DNA of 64,000 bases from Aplysia californica (GCF_000002075.1 NW_004798020.1:44550-108549), one strand, 5' to 3'. Counted from the stretch's first letter, positions 45,282-57,480 are shown. The notes: generated by a model not told the origin, from the sequence alone. Numbers and translations are program-made.

Positions 45282-45874
45282 CTGAAGAGGACAAAGAGAA
45301 ACTGACAGTCATTTCAAAACGAACCAACTATAACTTCCTTTTATGGTTTACCCTCACCCTTATCCAATAACCCAAATCCAGCAAATGTGAACAAAACGTG
45401 CAGAACTTGAAGATTGTAACATGACACCACAATCTTATCCAATCCAACCACTTGAGGATTCATGACCACAGATTAGCAAAGACACTCGATACTAAGTTAC
45501 TACATTATGAAGTATAGGGGGCGGGTTATGAGAGGGAGCGTGGTGAAATCAGGCGCTCGTCAAAACAATGAAATCAAAGAAACCAGCATTTTTCTGTGCG
45601 TTGGGAAATTTAAAAAAATTAATTTTCTTTTGCAGTCCCAACACCTTTTATATATTCTTTAAATGCATTTCTGTGTGGATGTTACTGAAAAAATGTTAAT
45701 TACAGGCACATAACATGTAAATGTCCAGTTTCTAAGGACGCTGAAGCTTCCCAAGTCACCAGACTTTGGTGGCCATTTTCTTGCTAATTTCATCTCTCAT
45801 CTCAATCTCAGGTGACTTAACCACCATCTTTAATCGTATAGCACAACTTCTATTCAAGCTCAAGATAGAATACG

Positions 45875-46043
45875 GTTACACGGATAGGTCACCACAGAAG
45901 ACTCGAAATCATGCTTCCGTCGAACTGCGCCTGCGGTTCCCGGGGGGGGTGTTTTCTTGATCTTTTTAAGCTCATTATATCCCTCGAACTACGGATCCCT
46001 TGAACTACTGATGTCGGTCCCGACAAATTCGAGCTATCCATGT

Positions 46044-46047
<4 letters not shown>
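45875..46047. mobile_element. Small element P (pogo-like), copy 2
   Basis: Nested in family G copy E. The left end TTACACGGATAGGTC and the reverse complement of the right end, TATAACATGGATAGCTCGAA, form inverted repeats, and the body matches 40.07-40.25 kb. Confidence 0.65.
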
Positions 46048-46076
<29 letters not shown>

Positions 46077-46077
46077 G
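46047..46077. repeat. (TA)n microsatellite
   Basis: About 15 TA units at the junction of element P and the rest of family G copy E. Confidence 0.95.
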
Positions 46078-46194
46078 GGAATTTTTTTCCGCAAAAATGC
46101 AACACAAATGAACAAATTTCAAGATGATATTAAATTAATAACTCTATATATGCCCAAAAATTTACAAGCGCCTGATTCCGCCACGTTGTGTCAC

Positions 46195-46615
46195 TTAATT
46201 GATGCAGAAATATGATTTCAAATGAGAGTTTTAGCGTAGTCGGCTTCTGATACCATGTACCTTTGGAAAGGTGATAATGAGCCTTAGGAAACAAATTCAA
46301 CAAGTCAGGACATATATTATTCCCTTCTCTGATCTACCCGCTCTTTCAGAAGACGTCTCAACTTTTAACTCCGTTTGAAACGGAAAACACCTTGCCTGCT
46401 CTGATTTGAAACAAAAAAAACTCCCCAAGTTTAGCATGTTCCCTGTCAGCTCTACTCTTTACACCATTAAAGTAGATGTTTCCGGTATATCCAAGCCAGC
46501 AGTAAGTGTTAAGTGTTGCAGAATGGTGTGAAATCTCACAAGTGCCTATGTACTTGTTGCGGAACACAGCACTACACCACAAGTTAAAACGACACTATAA
46601 AATGATAAGAGAAAA
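46195..46615 (-). other. Methyltransferase 5' intron
   Basis: Nothing recognised. Confidence 0.45.
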
Positions 46616-46770
46616 TTCTTACCGTGGATGATGAGTATTTTAATTTCAATAAGTGTAGTGCATCGTATATTTCCCGAAGTGAGTAGACCAAGGCTCTGTC
46701 CCCTACTCTCTCTCGTCCGATTGTCCCACTGAAGGCCGCGATAGACCGATTATATATATACACTTCTCGT
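46616..46770 (-). promoter_or_regulatory. Methyltransferase promoter and non-coding first exon
   Basis: On the minus strand a donor (CCACG then GTAAGAA; GT at 46620-46621) ends a likely leader exon. About 130 bp upstream is a TATATATATA-type run (46751-46760) that could act as a TATA element. CpG-containing sequence (CCCGCGCCCCGAGTAAATC on the plus strand near 46833) lies further up. The transcription start is inferred. Confidence 0.45.
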
Positions 46771-47204
46771 GAACTATCCTAAGCGGGATCCCCTCACAGA
46801 ACGAGATCCCCGCGTTTCTCCGCACGAGAACCCGCGCCCCGAGTAAATCTCATTACTTGTGTCCACAACAGTACTGTGAAACTGAAAGTGCTCGAATAGC
46901 ACTCCAGCCAAGGAACTTTCCTTGGAAGCTATATGTAGAAATGTGAAATTAATTTGACCAAAGCCTGTCTCCCTGAGCAAACAGCCAGCAGAGAAAAAAT
47001 CCCTTAAATATCATTGTTAAATGTACACAGGAGAGGTTAATTGTGCTTATTTCATCGATGGGTGAGTCTAAGAGTGGAAACAAAAGATGATGTTCCATCT
47101 TATAGTTTCTGTTTTTAATACATCAGTCAAACAGTAGTGAGATATATATGCAAGCACTGCCATAATGGATTATAAGACTGACACATATGCATTAGCAAGG
47201 ATGG

Positions 47205-47660
47205 TTTAGTTTAGTTTTAGTAATATGAGGTGCCCGTTGCGGATGGGATCGGGTCGGGTCCGGGGGTGATCGCCCCACTCATCACCAGAAAACAAACACG
47301 TTTGTTTTTGAGTCAGCGAGATCGGCTTGCCATGATTATAGCCGCTTTGCACCCTCAATATATATCTGGCTAGCAAACCGCCCCGACCAGACCCGATCCC
47401 CCAATGGGCACCCCATATAAGAGTTTTACAGCACTTGCAACATGACAATAGGTCATATTTATGTGCCGAAGATTAGCAAGGTGTTACAAGAGAGTAATAA
47501 ACACACAAAAAAAGGGAGATCAAATGAGGATGACAGTATATCATATTGGATAGGAAAGAAAGAGCTGACCACATAAGAGCACCTGCCTACCACCGACTCA
47601 GCAAACCAGAGGTGTAGTTTTTACCACTGAAACCAGCTAGACTACCAGCCCCCCTGAAGC
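47205..47660 (-). repeat. SINE family S, reverse copy, interrupted
   Basis: On the minus strand a tRNA-like head (TGGTAGTCTAGCTGGTTT) is followed by the family S segment (GGTGGTAGGCAGGTGCTCT; GTTGCAAGTGCTGTAAAAC) and a T/A-rich tail. The tail is split by the small inverted-repeat element at 47.23-47.42 kb. Confidence 0.7.
47227..47418. mobile_element. Short inverted-repeat element nested in SINE
   Basis: Left end GAGGTGCCCGTTGCGGATGG followed by GATCGGGTCGGG. The reverse complement of the right end is GGGGTGCCCATTGGGGGATC followed by GGGTCTGGTCGGG. The inverted ends run about 35 bp with few mismatches around a core of about 120 bp. The TATA-like flanks do not allow a sure target duplication. 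Confidence 0.6.
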
Positions 47661-47719
47661 CTCCCATGCACTGACAGGGGGTAAGCCCCCCTGCTTTAAC
47701 CCCCCCACACTGTTATGGC

Positions 47720-49307
47720 CAGAGCTGTTAAAGTACTTTTTAAAAAGTACTTAAAAATGCAAATTTAAGTACAATCTAAAAAATGTACTTAAGTACAGTA
47801 AGTACTTTCCTGTAAAATGTACTTGAGTACAAGTACTTTTTAAAAAAGTACTTATGAGTACATTTTGAGTACTTTCTGCTAATATGCTAAAACACTTCAG
47901 TGCTAATGCAAAACATCAAATTGAATAACATCCAGTATATTTGATAAATTAGGCCATTTACTACTAAAAATGTCTACTGCATACCAAGCATTTGATTATA
48001 CAATGTACGCACTGAACGTAGGTGGAAATGGTCAGTGAAATTGAACAAAAAAGACAACAAACAGACGCAACTAGTGGGTAAGTGATATTATGAATTATAG
48101 AACTTAATGTTTGAGCAAGACGTGATCAAATGTAAGTCAGTCCAAGAGGTCGGAAAGTTTTACAGGAAAAGTATCCAAATTGGAAAATGTAGATACAAAG
48201 TTGCTCTTAAGAAAACATAAAATGGATGAAAATGGCCAGCATAGAAGTGGAAAAGTGCATTGAACTCTTGATTAACAAATCCTCAATGAATCAATGCAGC
48301 CTTGAGCAAATACCACCGAAAAAAAAGTTTAAAAGAAATTAAGGTAGCCTAAAAAATTGTTAGATCACATTGAGAATACAGTTTCAGTTTCAATTGATTA
48401 TATATTAGTAAGACAGATTTTGGTCACACTCTGAGGTCCACGGCGCCCATGGCAAACCAAAATACATGTAGTTTCCTAGAGTTTAGTGAGTGAGTAGTGT
48501 AACCAAAGATTCTCTACTACAGTAGTCTCCGCCTTAGATCCCAGGGCCCGAAAGCAAGGAAAATATTGGATCTTAGCCGACGAAGCCAAGGAAGAATCTA
48601 CAGTGACCCATTAACTGATGTGACCCCTGGGTGGGTTTATGACATATGGTGAGCAAAGAGTGGTCAACCTTGATGACCAGTCACAGTGGCATGAGGCATG
48701 TCATATATATTGTATATACACATACACTCATTAGCCTTCTATCGTGAGTCTTGAGATCTTTATCTACGTTTATCTAGTTGCCCCTCCCCTTTACCTGTCC
48801 AACAATTTTAGCTTTCCATCTCTGATTGAGTCCCCCCCCGCGCCTTTGTCGTTATGCACCATTATGTTGTGACCACACCAATTAAAATAAACACATCGGT
48901 CAGTTCACACCTTGGTGTGTCCCATCTGGAGCAAACATTGTACCGTTTCATGGAGTTTTACAACACTTGTGATCACATTCACAAGAGTGACTGATCTTAG
49001 ACGCGACAGGCATTTAAATTCTTTGATTTCAACTTTTAACTCTTGCCATGGTTGATCGGCTGTGCTTGTCCGTGTGTTTGTTCCTTAAATTATTATCAGA
49101 AATGCCGGCACTATAATATTACCCCATTAAGCTTCAAAAGTACTCAAAATGTACTTTAAAAATACTCAAAAGTACTTTAATAAAAAGTATCGGAGTACAG
49201 TAAAAGTACTGGTTCTCAAAACTGTACCGGAGTACAGTAAAAGTACCGAAAATTGTAACGTAAGTTCAAAGTACCGGAGTACTTGTACTCCGTTACAACC
49301 AGCTCTG
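47720..49307. mobile_element. Non-autonomous hAT element with 8-bp TSD
   Basis: A 1588-bp element flanked by perfect 8-bp duplications GTTATGGC (47712-47719 and 49308-49315). Inverted ends are CAGAGCTGTT and CAGAGCTGGTTG. Both subterminal zones (about 170-200 bp) are packed with AGTACTT/AAGTACT and CGGAGTAC words in both orientations, as expected for hAT transposase binding sites. No transposase-like frame remains in the interior. The intact duplication suggests a fairly recent insertion. Confidence 0.92.
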
Positions 49308-49497
49308 GTTATGGCTAAGTGATAGTGCTCATTGAAACACGGTGGGTCCACCAGAGTTCAAACCGGCCAAATCAACATTTTTAAAACAAAAAAGGCAGAA
49401 AAATATTACTGGCTACATCTATTTAAAATTAATTGCGGTAGCTGCACATGCGGTTCACTCTTATTTAGCCTGAGATTTAAAGGCCACTTTTGTCCTT

Positions 49498-50010
49498 GAA
49501 AGTGGCTATTCTCACCCGCCCGGAAGTTCTCGCAAGATCTACTCCTGCCCTCTTCTCTCTCTCTCTGTCTCTTTCTGAATACTGTCTATTGAGATGAGAC
49601 GGTGTGGACAATCAAATTGACCAAAACAAAGTTAAAAAATGATGTTAAAACACAAAAGTAAATTAAATTGGTTGTCTACAAAGATGCTACGGCTATTTAA
49701 CTTTTCGAATCGAGCCGAACTACGCGGGTCGCCATTTTGTTTTGTTCTCTCTCTCACTCTCTCTCTCTCCACTGCCCACAGACAAAATTGTACGCTTTTA
49801 GTAGGCTACAAGTACAGTTGTAATGGAACGTTTGTTCACAGCACAGAATTCTACAATTTTTCTCTTATCACAGTGTAGAATTCTGTGGTTTAGGGTGAAC
49901 GCAAAATTTGTTGGCCTAGATCTAGGCTATAACGGTGAACGCGCACCGGGTGAGAATAGCCAAAAGACTGGCCTGCACTATTCTCATCCCGGGTGAGAAT
50001 AGAGGTGGCC
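49498..50010. mobile_element. Inverted-repeat element with 9-bp TSD (Mutator-like)
   Basis: A 513-bp segment bounded by 9-bp direct repeats TTTGTCCTT (49489-49497 and 50011-50019). The terminal inverted repeats share CTATTCTCACCCG (13 bp perfect, about 21 bp in all). The right side has a second copy of the GGGTGAGAATAG word. A 9-bp duplication fits Mutator-like elements. It has no transposase frame. Confidence 0.6.
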
Positions 50011-50019
50011 TTTGTCCTT

Positions 50020-51711
50020 TGCAATCAGTTTTGTTTCTTATGTAAAAAAAAAAAAGAGGGGGGGGAGGCAATTTCCAAAGAGTCCTGCACGTCGAACACA
50101 AGTGACAAAGTTAATTCACTTCCTTTTTCACTGGTGGGGTACGTCCGAGTATGTCGTGTTATTTTGTGTTTGTTTTACCTCGGCCTGGCCCTGGTCTTAG
50201 CAAACATGCACGGTGTCCATACACACATGATGATGGATATCTCGCTGATACTGATAACCACAGGTCAATTTTCTGTCCACTTACCCCTCTCATGGCACAC
50301 ATTTCTGCTGACAATGGTTGCGTCACGTTTTCATCGCTATCAAAGTTATCATGACCTGTGCAAAGTTATGACTTTCATTTCATTATAAAAATTTGCAGGT
50401 GTAAGGCTTTGTTTACGGTTGCGGAATTGCCCCCGACCTTTGACTGTTGACCCCTGGAGCAGTTCCCGTGCAGCCGTGCAGAGACCGTATGTAGTATGTA
50501 GTATGTATAGCCTAGCCCAGGCAAAAGACCTTGGTTGGACGCTCAGGGATAGAGACCAATTGGTTTCCATGTGCTCCAAAGAACCCCCCCCCCCCCCCCA
50601 AACCGCAACTTCTATTTTTATTACCACTACCATTACCGATTCATTCTCCCAATACATCTGAGAATCCCAGTTCTAATCTTATTCGTTAGGCCTATCCATG
50701 TGTGTGTGTGCTGGGGGGGGGGGGGTAGCCTGGAAGACTCGAAACACTTCAAATATCATCGGATTAATTTGACCTGACTGTTTTCCATTGATCTGAAAAC
50801 CTTTCCTCCATCTGGCAAAACATATAAACTAGTTCAAAATCTCCAAGGGTTTCCTCGAAAAAGTTTATGGTTTATTTTACGTTGTGTGCACGGATTTAAT
50901 ATACCAAGTACTCATGCTTTTATAAACACCGGTATCAATTGCCAAGGGAGGGCACTGTTAGATACGTTTTATTAGGAAGTAAACGGTTGACTGACAGACC
51001 GTGGTAACATCGTCAACAACATCATTGTTCTTCCTTCGATTCCCTCATAAATGTGTTTGTTTAGTTAAATTTAGTTTTTGCTTTGTATTCGGTTCTTTTT
51101 TTCCTTTATTTAAATACTTTTGAACTTTGGGACTTTTCGTTTTCCAGCAGTATTTAGACCCACAGAAAGCAAACAAAATTGTGTTCCAAAGAGCCAGATT
51201 TTGTTTTTCAAAACCTGAACAACAAATTTTACCTAAAAAGTTTAGAATCGAGATCTAGATATCTAAACCTATGACTATGACTCATGACTCATGACCCATA
51301 ACCTCTACCTTGTGATGATAGGGCCTCTGTTCATGTTTCTTATTTAAGTTATTATGATATTTGATCTAATATTATTCATAATATATAATTTGCAACACTC
51401 ATGCTTCTCCATGAGTGAGGAATCCAAGCATAGTACTATGCTATAAATAAATCAGTACAGTATCATAAATTGTCATTCATAGTACAAGAACTGGTGTGGA
51501 ACAGCAAGGTCTAGGTTGAGATCTGATTGACATCAGCAGACCAGGCCAACACAACAATATTTGGGTGTAGGCAGCCATGTTTATATTTGGTGAAACAAGG
51601 ATTTCAATTTTGTCCTCTTGATCTTGTGATAAAACAGGTCAACTGAGTCTGAGTGAACTGGGAACAATTTGGTGTCTAATTGTGAATGGTTTTATAATTA
51701 TTCTCTTACAG
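50020..51711. other. Upstream region of the ENPP gene
   Basis: No coding exon supported. Poly-C and poly-G runs lie near 50585 and 50714. A 5' non-coding exon is expected here or further upstream, because a splice acceptor (TTATTCTCTTACAG) ends at 51711, 81 bp before the ENPP start codon. Confidence 0.5.
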
Positions 51712-51792
51712 TTTCTACCTGACAGAACCTTGTGGTGACTTTGACGAAAGTGAGATTTGTGTAGCAGTGAAATTTTTACAAGAAGGCCCACT

Positions 51793-54415
51793 ATGGATGG
51801 CTCAATATATTTGTGTCTTCTGATTATATTGACTCTGCTGCATTGGCCATCCATCCCAGTCGAATGTTCTCCAGTCTATAAAAGTAAGACAGCAGGTAAT
51901 CCACTCTTGATCGTTTCATTTGATGGATTCAGATGGAATTATTTGCAAAGAACTGCGACTCCAAATTTTGACAAATTTCTCCTCAATGGTGTTCACGCAA
52001 GATATGGCCTGAAAAATGCTTTCATTACCAAAACTTTCCCCAACCATTTTACTCTTGCGACAGGTTTATGGGAAGAAAGCCATGGGATTGTTGCAAACAC
52101 CATGTATGATCCCATCCTTAATCAAAGTTTTACCATGAGGAATGCAACGGCTCAAAGTGATCCGGCCTGGTTCGACGCTGGTGGGGAACCTATCTGGGTT
52201 ACAAATCAAATACAGAAGACAGACGGACGAAGTGGGGTCATGATGTGGGTCGGAGGAGAGGCGCCAGTAAAGTGGGTCTTGCCATCAAGACATGTGCGAT
52301 ATGATGGGAGCATGAAGAACTTTTCAAAAGTCGACACTGTGATCAGTTGGTACCTTGACAAGTATCCTATCAATTTGGGGATGATGTACTTTGACCAACC
52401 TGATGCATATGGCCATGCGTTTGGACCTGATTCAGATGAGGTGACGCGGATGATTGGAGGTCTTGATGAAGTGGTTGGATATTTATTACAACGCCTTGAA
52501 GAAGTTGGTTTATTGGGCAAAATTAACGTCATATTAACGAGTGATCATGGCTTTGCAGAAACACCAAAGAAAAATTTTATCAACTTAGATGATTACATCG
52601 ACCCTGAGACATATGAGATTGCTTCAACCTCACCAGTTGCTGATATTTGGCCTCATGAGGGTAATTATTCAAGCTTTTTATTTATATTAAATACTACTTT
52701 GTCCTCTCCTTCTGCAGTCATATTTAATTTTGTAATTTATTATCTTGTTATATAAAAATCACTTTATTGCTGTCTTTGACATCCATTCTTTAAGTGGCTG
52801 CATTTCATATTTTAAATGTTACTTGTTTTTGTTAGAGAGATTGGATTTAAAAAACTATCCTTCAAAAATAAATATTCAGCCATATTTTAAAATTAATCAA
52901 AACAGTTTGGTCTGTTAGGTGGAAGTTGATGTTTCAAATCTAAGGGGGCTATCTGATTTTCCTCATCCTTTCTGAAATTTTTCTTCTTACCCTGTGTCTA
53001 GGCGAGGAACCATTGAAGGCCCCCTCTGCCTTTGAAATGACAGTTCTCTATGATTCCAAATTGAGTCCTTTCAGTTTTACCTTTACATTGTTATGTTGAG
53101 AGAGCCTTTGTGGGTGAAGATACTGAATTTGGGAAAGATTTACTCATTATGATAATATAAATACAATTTTGTTTTTGTCAAGTAGATTGATTGCAGAATA
53201 GCGCTCACTGATTTTTAGTGTAGAGCATTTCAAGGATATATTAAATTTCTTTTATTTGAGTCAATGTGTTTGAGGATAAAAATGAAGAAAGGATTGCTTG
53301 TATTTGCAGCACAGACTTTACACCGAGTATGAAAGAGAAGTGTTTCAAACTGACTTTCATTCTGGACATGAGATCACGTAGCAATTTAAGAACTGATATT
53401 GATTTGGTGCGCTTTCATTAACGTCTTACTATATATATAGTATAATTGCTGTGACAAAATGACTGACCAAACACTTTTAAGCATGTGAAAGGAAAATGTT
53501 CACGCTATGCCACTATGATTTTCAGGGTTGCTGTGATGATTATATATATATATATTTTGTGAGAAGTGTCCACTGACAACTGTACTCAAAATTTTTTTAA
53601 TGTGCTGCACATATAACTGTTGGATTTTAATATTTTCTCTCAAACTATCCATGTCTTAGTCTTATCTTTTTTTGCTTTTCAAAGGAGATTTTGAAGAGTT
53701 TGATTACTCCCCCCCACCCCCCACCCCCCTCCTATTCTCAGGAAAATTAGAAGAAATCTACATGAAGCTGAAAAAAGGATCGGAAAAATCAGGACACTTT
53801 ACAGTTTTCAAGAAGGAAGAGATTCCAACAGAATTTCATTACACCAAGAACCAGCGGATCCCCCCTATTGTGGTTGTGGCTAAGGACACGTTCTCATTCA
53901 CCATGGCCAAACACCCTTATTACAACAGTGAGTGCTTCTGTTCCATGTTCAGTGTTCTTTTTATGTATTTATTTTGTAGCCCCTTTCATTCAGTTCAATA
54001 GTTAGTATAATTTCACTCGGCTTTTTGGTGTTAATGAAAATAATAATAATAAATGACATTTATATAGCGCTCAACCCTATGTGAAGTAGGTCTACACAGG
54101 CTCTGAGCACTTTACAATTCAATACAACAGTAACATAAAACGTTGTGTTCTGACCAAAAGAAAATGTCCTTAATAAAAATGTTCATCTTATCCATTTAAA
54201 AACAAAAATGACTTCAGCTGACATTTGAATTAATCAAAGGATTTGATCTCTCTTAAACTGCTTGGCAAAGCATTCCAGATCTTGGGGCCTTGATATTCAA
54301 GTGCCCTTTTATTGTTTTTAAATTTCATAGATGGTGAAAGAAATTATTAGCGTTCAACGACCTCTTCTTCACAACCTCATCTCTGCTGTGTTGACGTGCC
54401 TGTAAGAACAGCCAC

Positions 54416-54503
<88 letters not shown>

Positions 54504-56188
54504 CCAACCTGCATTATTTTTTTATATAGATCTAATATATTGACCTTGTCCAAGACGCCCACCTGTCTAAAACAACCACTTTTCTACTCAACAATGGACG
54601 CGATGAATTTCAACTGTATTGTGCTGCTCTTTTACTTGTCATCATCTGCAGAGGGAAACCATGGATTTGACAACCGTCTTCAGGACATGCATCCGTTTTT
54701 CGTGGCCATGGGCCCGGCCTTCAAGAGCGGATATGCCGTGGACACGTTCCACAGCGTGGATGTCTACCCCTTGATGTGCCATCTGCTAGGTCTCGAGCCG
54801 TCCGCCAACAACGGGACTATGGAAGTGGTGTCACAGCTCCTGATGTCCACTCAGGACTCGTCTTCCTCTGTTGTCACATTTACTACGTGTATGTACATAT
54901 ACGTGGAATGAATTAATTGTATTTCTTACCCTAGCATTCCCGGGATTGTTGGGGGGCGGGGTGGGGGGGGGGGGGAGTTGTAGAAAGAATAAATGCTGAC
55001 ATTTTGTGTATATTTTGTAACCACATTTCCTGAGAATGCTAAGTACTTCCTTTACTTTACTTTATGAATTCTCTTTTGTTTTCTTGTTGCATTGTTTATG
55101 CGACATCAGTTTGCCAGGCTAGTCACAGTTTCACCAGAACCCCTTTAGCCAGCAATGTTTCAGGATGACCCGGGTCTGCCTTCATTCGCGGCTAGCGTAA
55201 TGCCTCTATGGCATAAAGTCACACCTCATGCAATGCATATATCAGCATCTGGTTCTGCGTGATTCTGTCATTAGCATATTGTAAATGAACATATCCTTTC
55301 GATTCTTCCATGACACCACAGACATGAATTTCTTTTGCATAAATCATGTGTAATTGCCCATCTTTTGGTTATTTTTCTGGTAAGTTTGTCATGTTTCGAT
55401 TGACATTGAAGGGAAGCTAACTGCGATTATGCTTTTGCCTTTATCTCTCAAGCAAAATTTTATTTTACTCAATGGCTCTTTATCTTCTTGTTTGGAATTT
55501 GTGATTTCTACTCTCCCCCACTTTTGTTTTTATTAGGGTGGTTTCCTTTTACTTTTGCTGCTGAGAGAAACTGTTGGTTTGTTATTCTGGTCGACTACAG
55601 CTTTTTTCTGAGCCTCCTGATATTGGTTAAAGGTAAAGATTTATAAGGTTTGCTATCACAATGTCATGCGAAATACAGCTAAAGAACACTGTGTTAGTCT
55701 TATCTGGAACGCCATGATTTGGAAGAAATGAAATTTTTAAAAATGCAAAATATAGCATATATAAGAACTGTGTTTGTCTTATCTGGGATGTCATGATTTG
55801 AGCTCTGAAAGAAATGAATGGGGGTTTTTTTTCGTACTAGAATGTTTCACATATATTTTTTCTCTGACCTTACAAATTCCACAACTTCCTCTTACCCTTG
55901 AGTTTTCAGTACTCTCTTTTACCCTTGATTTTCCATGTTTCAGACGTGATCGGCATCGTGGTGATATCTTGTGTCGCTGGGCTCTACATGGTGGCTGCCT
56001 GCCGCTACCATCGCTACCTGAGTTTGAAGCGAAAGTCTTACAAACTACTGGCCGAGTCGAGCCTCTCTGCGCGGCCGAGCTCCTCTCTCACCAGCACAGC
56101 TGTGGTTACCGTAGGAACTTCCTCAGACTCCAGAAAGACAAACGAGGCGAAGACGCCACTCTTGGCTGATGTGGATGGCGATAACTGA
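51793..56188 (+). CDS. ENPP4/5-like ectonucleotide phosphodiesterase
   Basis: Four exons joined in phase 1: 51793-52660, 53742-53927, 54652-54888 and 55944-56188 (stop TGA), giving 511 aa. A signal peptide (residues 1 to about 26, LCLLIILTLLHW core) leads into the alkaline-phosphatase-like catalytic domain. Metal and catalytic residues are all present: Asp44 in VSFDGFRW, nucleophile Thr81 in TKTFPNHFTLATGL, Asp201 and His208 in FDQPDAYGHAFGPDS, Asp251-His252 in TSDHGF, and His355 in KGNHGFDN. The exon 4 helix (about 432-450, VIGIVVISCVAGLYMVAA) is followed by a basic, Ser-rich cytoplasmic tail, so this is a type I surface enzyme. Human ENPP4 and ENPP5 share this layout; ENPP4 hydrolyses Ap3A/Ap4A on the cell surface. 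Which member is the true orthologue is undecided. Several NxS/T sites suggest N-glycosylation. The ATG chosen opens the signal peptide. Confidence 0.95.
52661..53741 (+). other. ENPP intron 1
   Basis: AT-rich intron. A (TA)n run lies at about 53540. The acceptor is preceded by a run of C and CCACCCC, ending CCTATTCTCAG. Nothing else. Confidence 0.6.
54038..54330 (-). repeat. Family T-like repeat, longest copy
   Basis: On the plus strand it begins AATAATAATAAATGACATTT, then ATATAGCGCTCAACCC, GGCTCTGAGCACTTTACA and ACAGTAACATAAAACG. It extends to TTGGGGCCTTGATATTCAAG, which is absent from the shorter copies. It lies in ENPP intron 2. Confidence 0.7.
54418..54502 (+). repeat. Pure (CA)n microsatellite
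   Basis: About 41 uninterrupted CA units in ENPP intron 2. The lack of interruptions makes it a likely length-variable locus. Confidence 0.97.
54889..55943 (+). other. ENPP intron 3
   Basis: Poly-G run near 54955-54975. The sequence CTTATCTGGAACGCCATGAT with flanks recurs once about 90 bp later (55696 and 55778). No exon. Confidence 0.5.
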
Positions 56189-56396
56189 AGACTGTGTTTC
56201 TCTCCCCAAAGTACTTATAAACAGAATGTGCTTTCATTAGCTAGGAATGTTCCACGTGAAGAATGCCAGGGGGATAGCCGCAGTTAATTTTTAGATCACT
56301 TTAAGTTACGCCCCATGTGGGCGCTATGACGTTACAGTTTAACGTAATGCAACATTTTAAAAGGACATAATAAGGAAGGGTCCATGTAAAAATAAA
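56189..56396 (+). terminator. ENPP 3' UTR with candidate poly(A) signal
   Basis: AATAAA at 56391-56396, about 205 bp after the stop and followed by a G-rich run, is the nearest canonical poly(A) signal. Confidence 0.55.
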
Positions 56397-57480
56397 GGGG
56401 GAGGGGGGGGGGGGACTATGATGTACTTTTGAAGTTATGAGGTTCCAAACTTTAAGGCTAAGCTTTCTCAACATCATCAAAATGTCTCTGCTTTTTTCCC
56501 CCTTGGCAGTCTTAGCATGTATAATTTTTAGCAGACAAGAGCTTTGCTCAAAACAATGATTTTTACTCCTCAACACCCCCCCCCCCCCCCCCCCACCCCC
56601 CACAGCCTTGAGGAAAATCAATCAGAACTAAGTGTGCTGTAATCTGGCTCTGTATTGACATCATTCTGGAATAAGACTTATCAGGAAGAGGGATAACTGT
56701 GAATGTTCTATTTTCGTGAGCATTTATTTTGATGGCCCTCCCTTCGCTAAGATTTCGTCCCATCATGAAAGTGGGTCATGAAAGTGGGGCCTTGAGTGAA
56801 GTAACCAAAGCATGGCCTATGGGAATTCTCAATCTTCTTATAAGACCGTAAGCTTTGTCATGTATGTTGGTACAAATTTTAAATACTGACCAATTTTTGC
56901 TAGCCAAGACGGTGCGGCTTCAGTCATTTTACGGTCTCCTTGAAAATTAAGAATTTATGTGATTCGTACATTTCACATTGGCAGATTTGAATCTTTCATC
57001 AGTTTTCTGGTAAAATTTTGTTCAAATCTATTGCAGTGCAGTTATAAAATCACTTGTGGTGCATGTTTTATGGTCACATGGTTACCGAAATTTTCTTATT
57101 TTAAGATATACCTTGTATGCGAGAATGGCATCTTTGCCTCTCAAAACACCTTCTGTTCTTCAAGTATTTATTCGTAATTTTCAAAAACATCTTGACCCAT
57201 GTCGTTGATGGGAATGGGAAGCAACTCTCCCACATTTACCTCCTCCCCCTCCCCATCCCTTTCTTATGGCCTACTCAAAATAAGTTTGCCTTTTTGTGTC
57301 TTTCATTACTGTGTAATGTGATGTGCCATTCTATTTTGAGGTCGCAGAGTCAGTTCCTGGAAGAACGGGAACAGCCATAGCCTTGGGCTTGTCCCACAAG
57401 TGAAGTACGTCTGTTTGTATTGTGTCTTTTGTCAGTTTTGTGAAAGACATTGGAAAAATTTTTCTCTATAAATATATACA
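56397..57480. other. no gene recognised
   Basis: Poly-G (56401-56414) and poly-C (56575-56595) runs face each other as a possible G/C hairpin pair. No exon. Confidence 0.5.

Larger units (their letters stand above)
45528..46194 (+). mobile_element. Family G MITE, copy E with nested insertion
   Basis: The left end GTGGTGAAATCAGGCGCTCG and the right end GCGCCTGATTCCGCCACG are both present. The copy is about 667 bp because element P and a (TA)n run (45875-46077) are inserted in it. Without them it would be about 460 bp, similar to copies B, C and F. It lies in the 5' intron of the methyltransferase gene. Confidence 0.85.
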
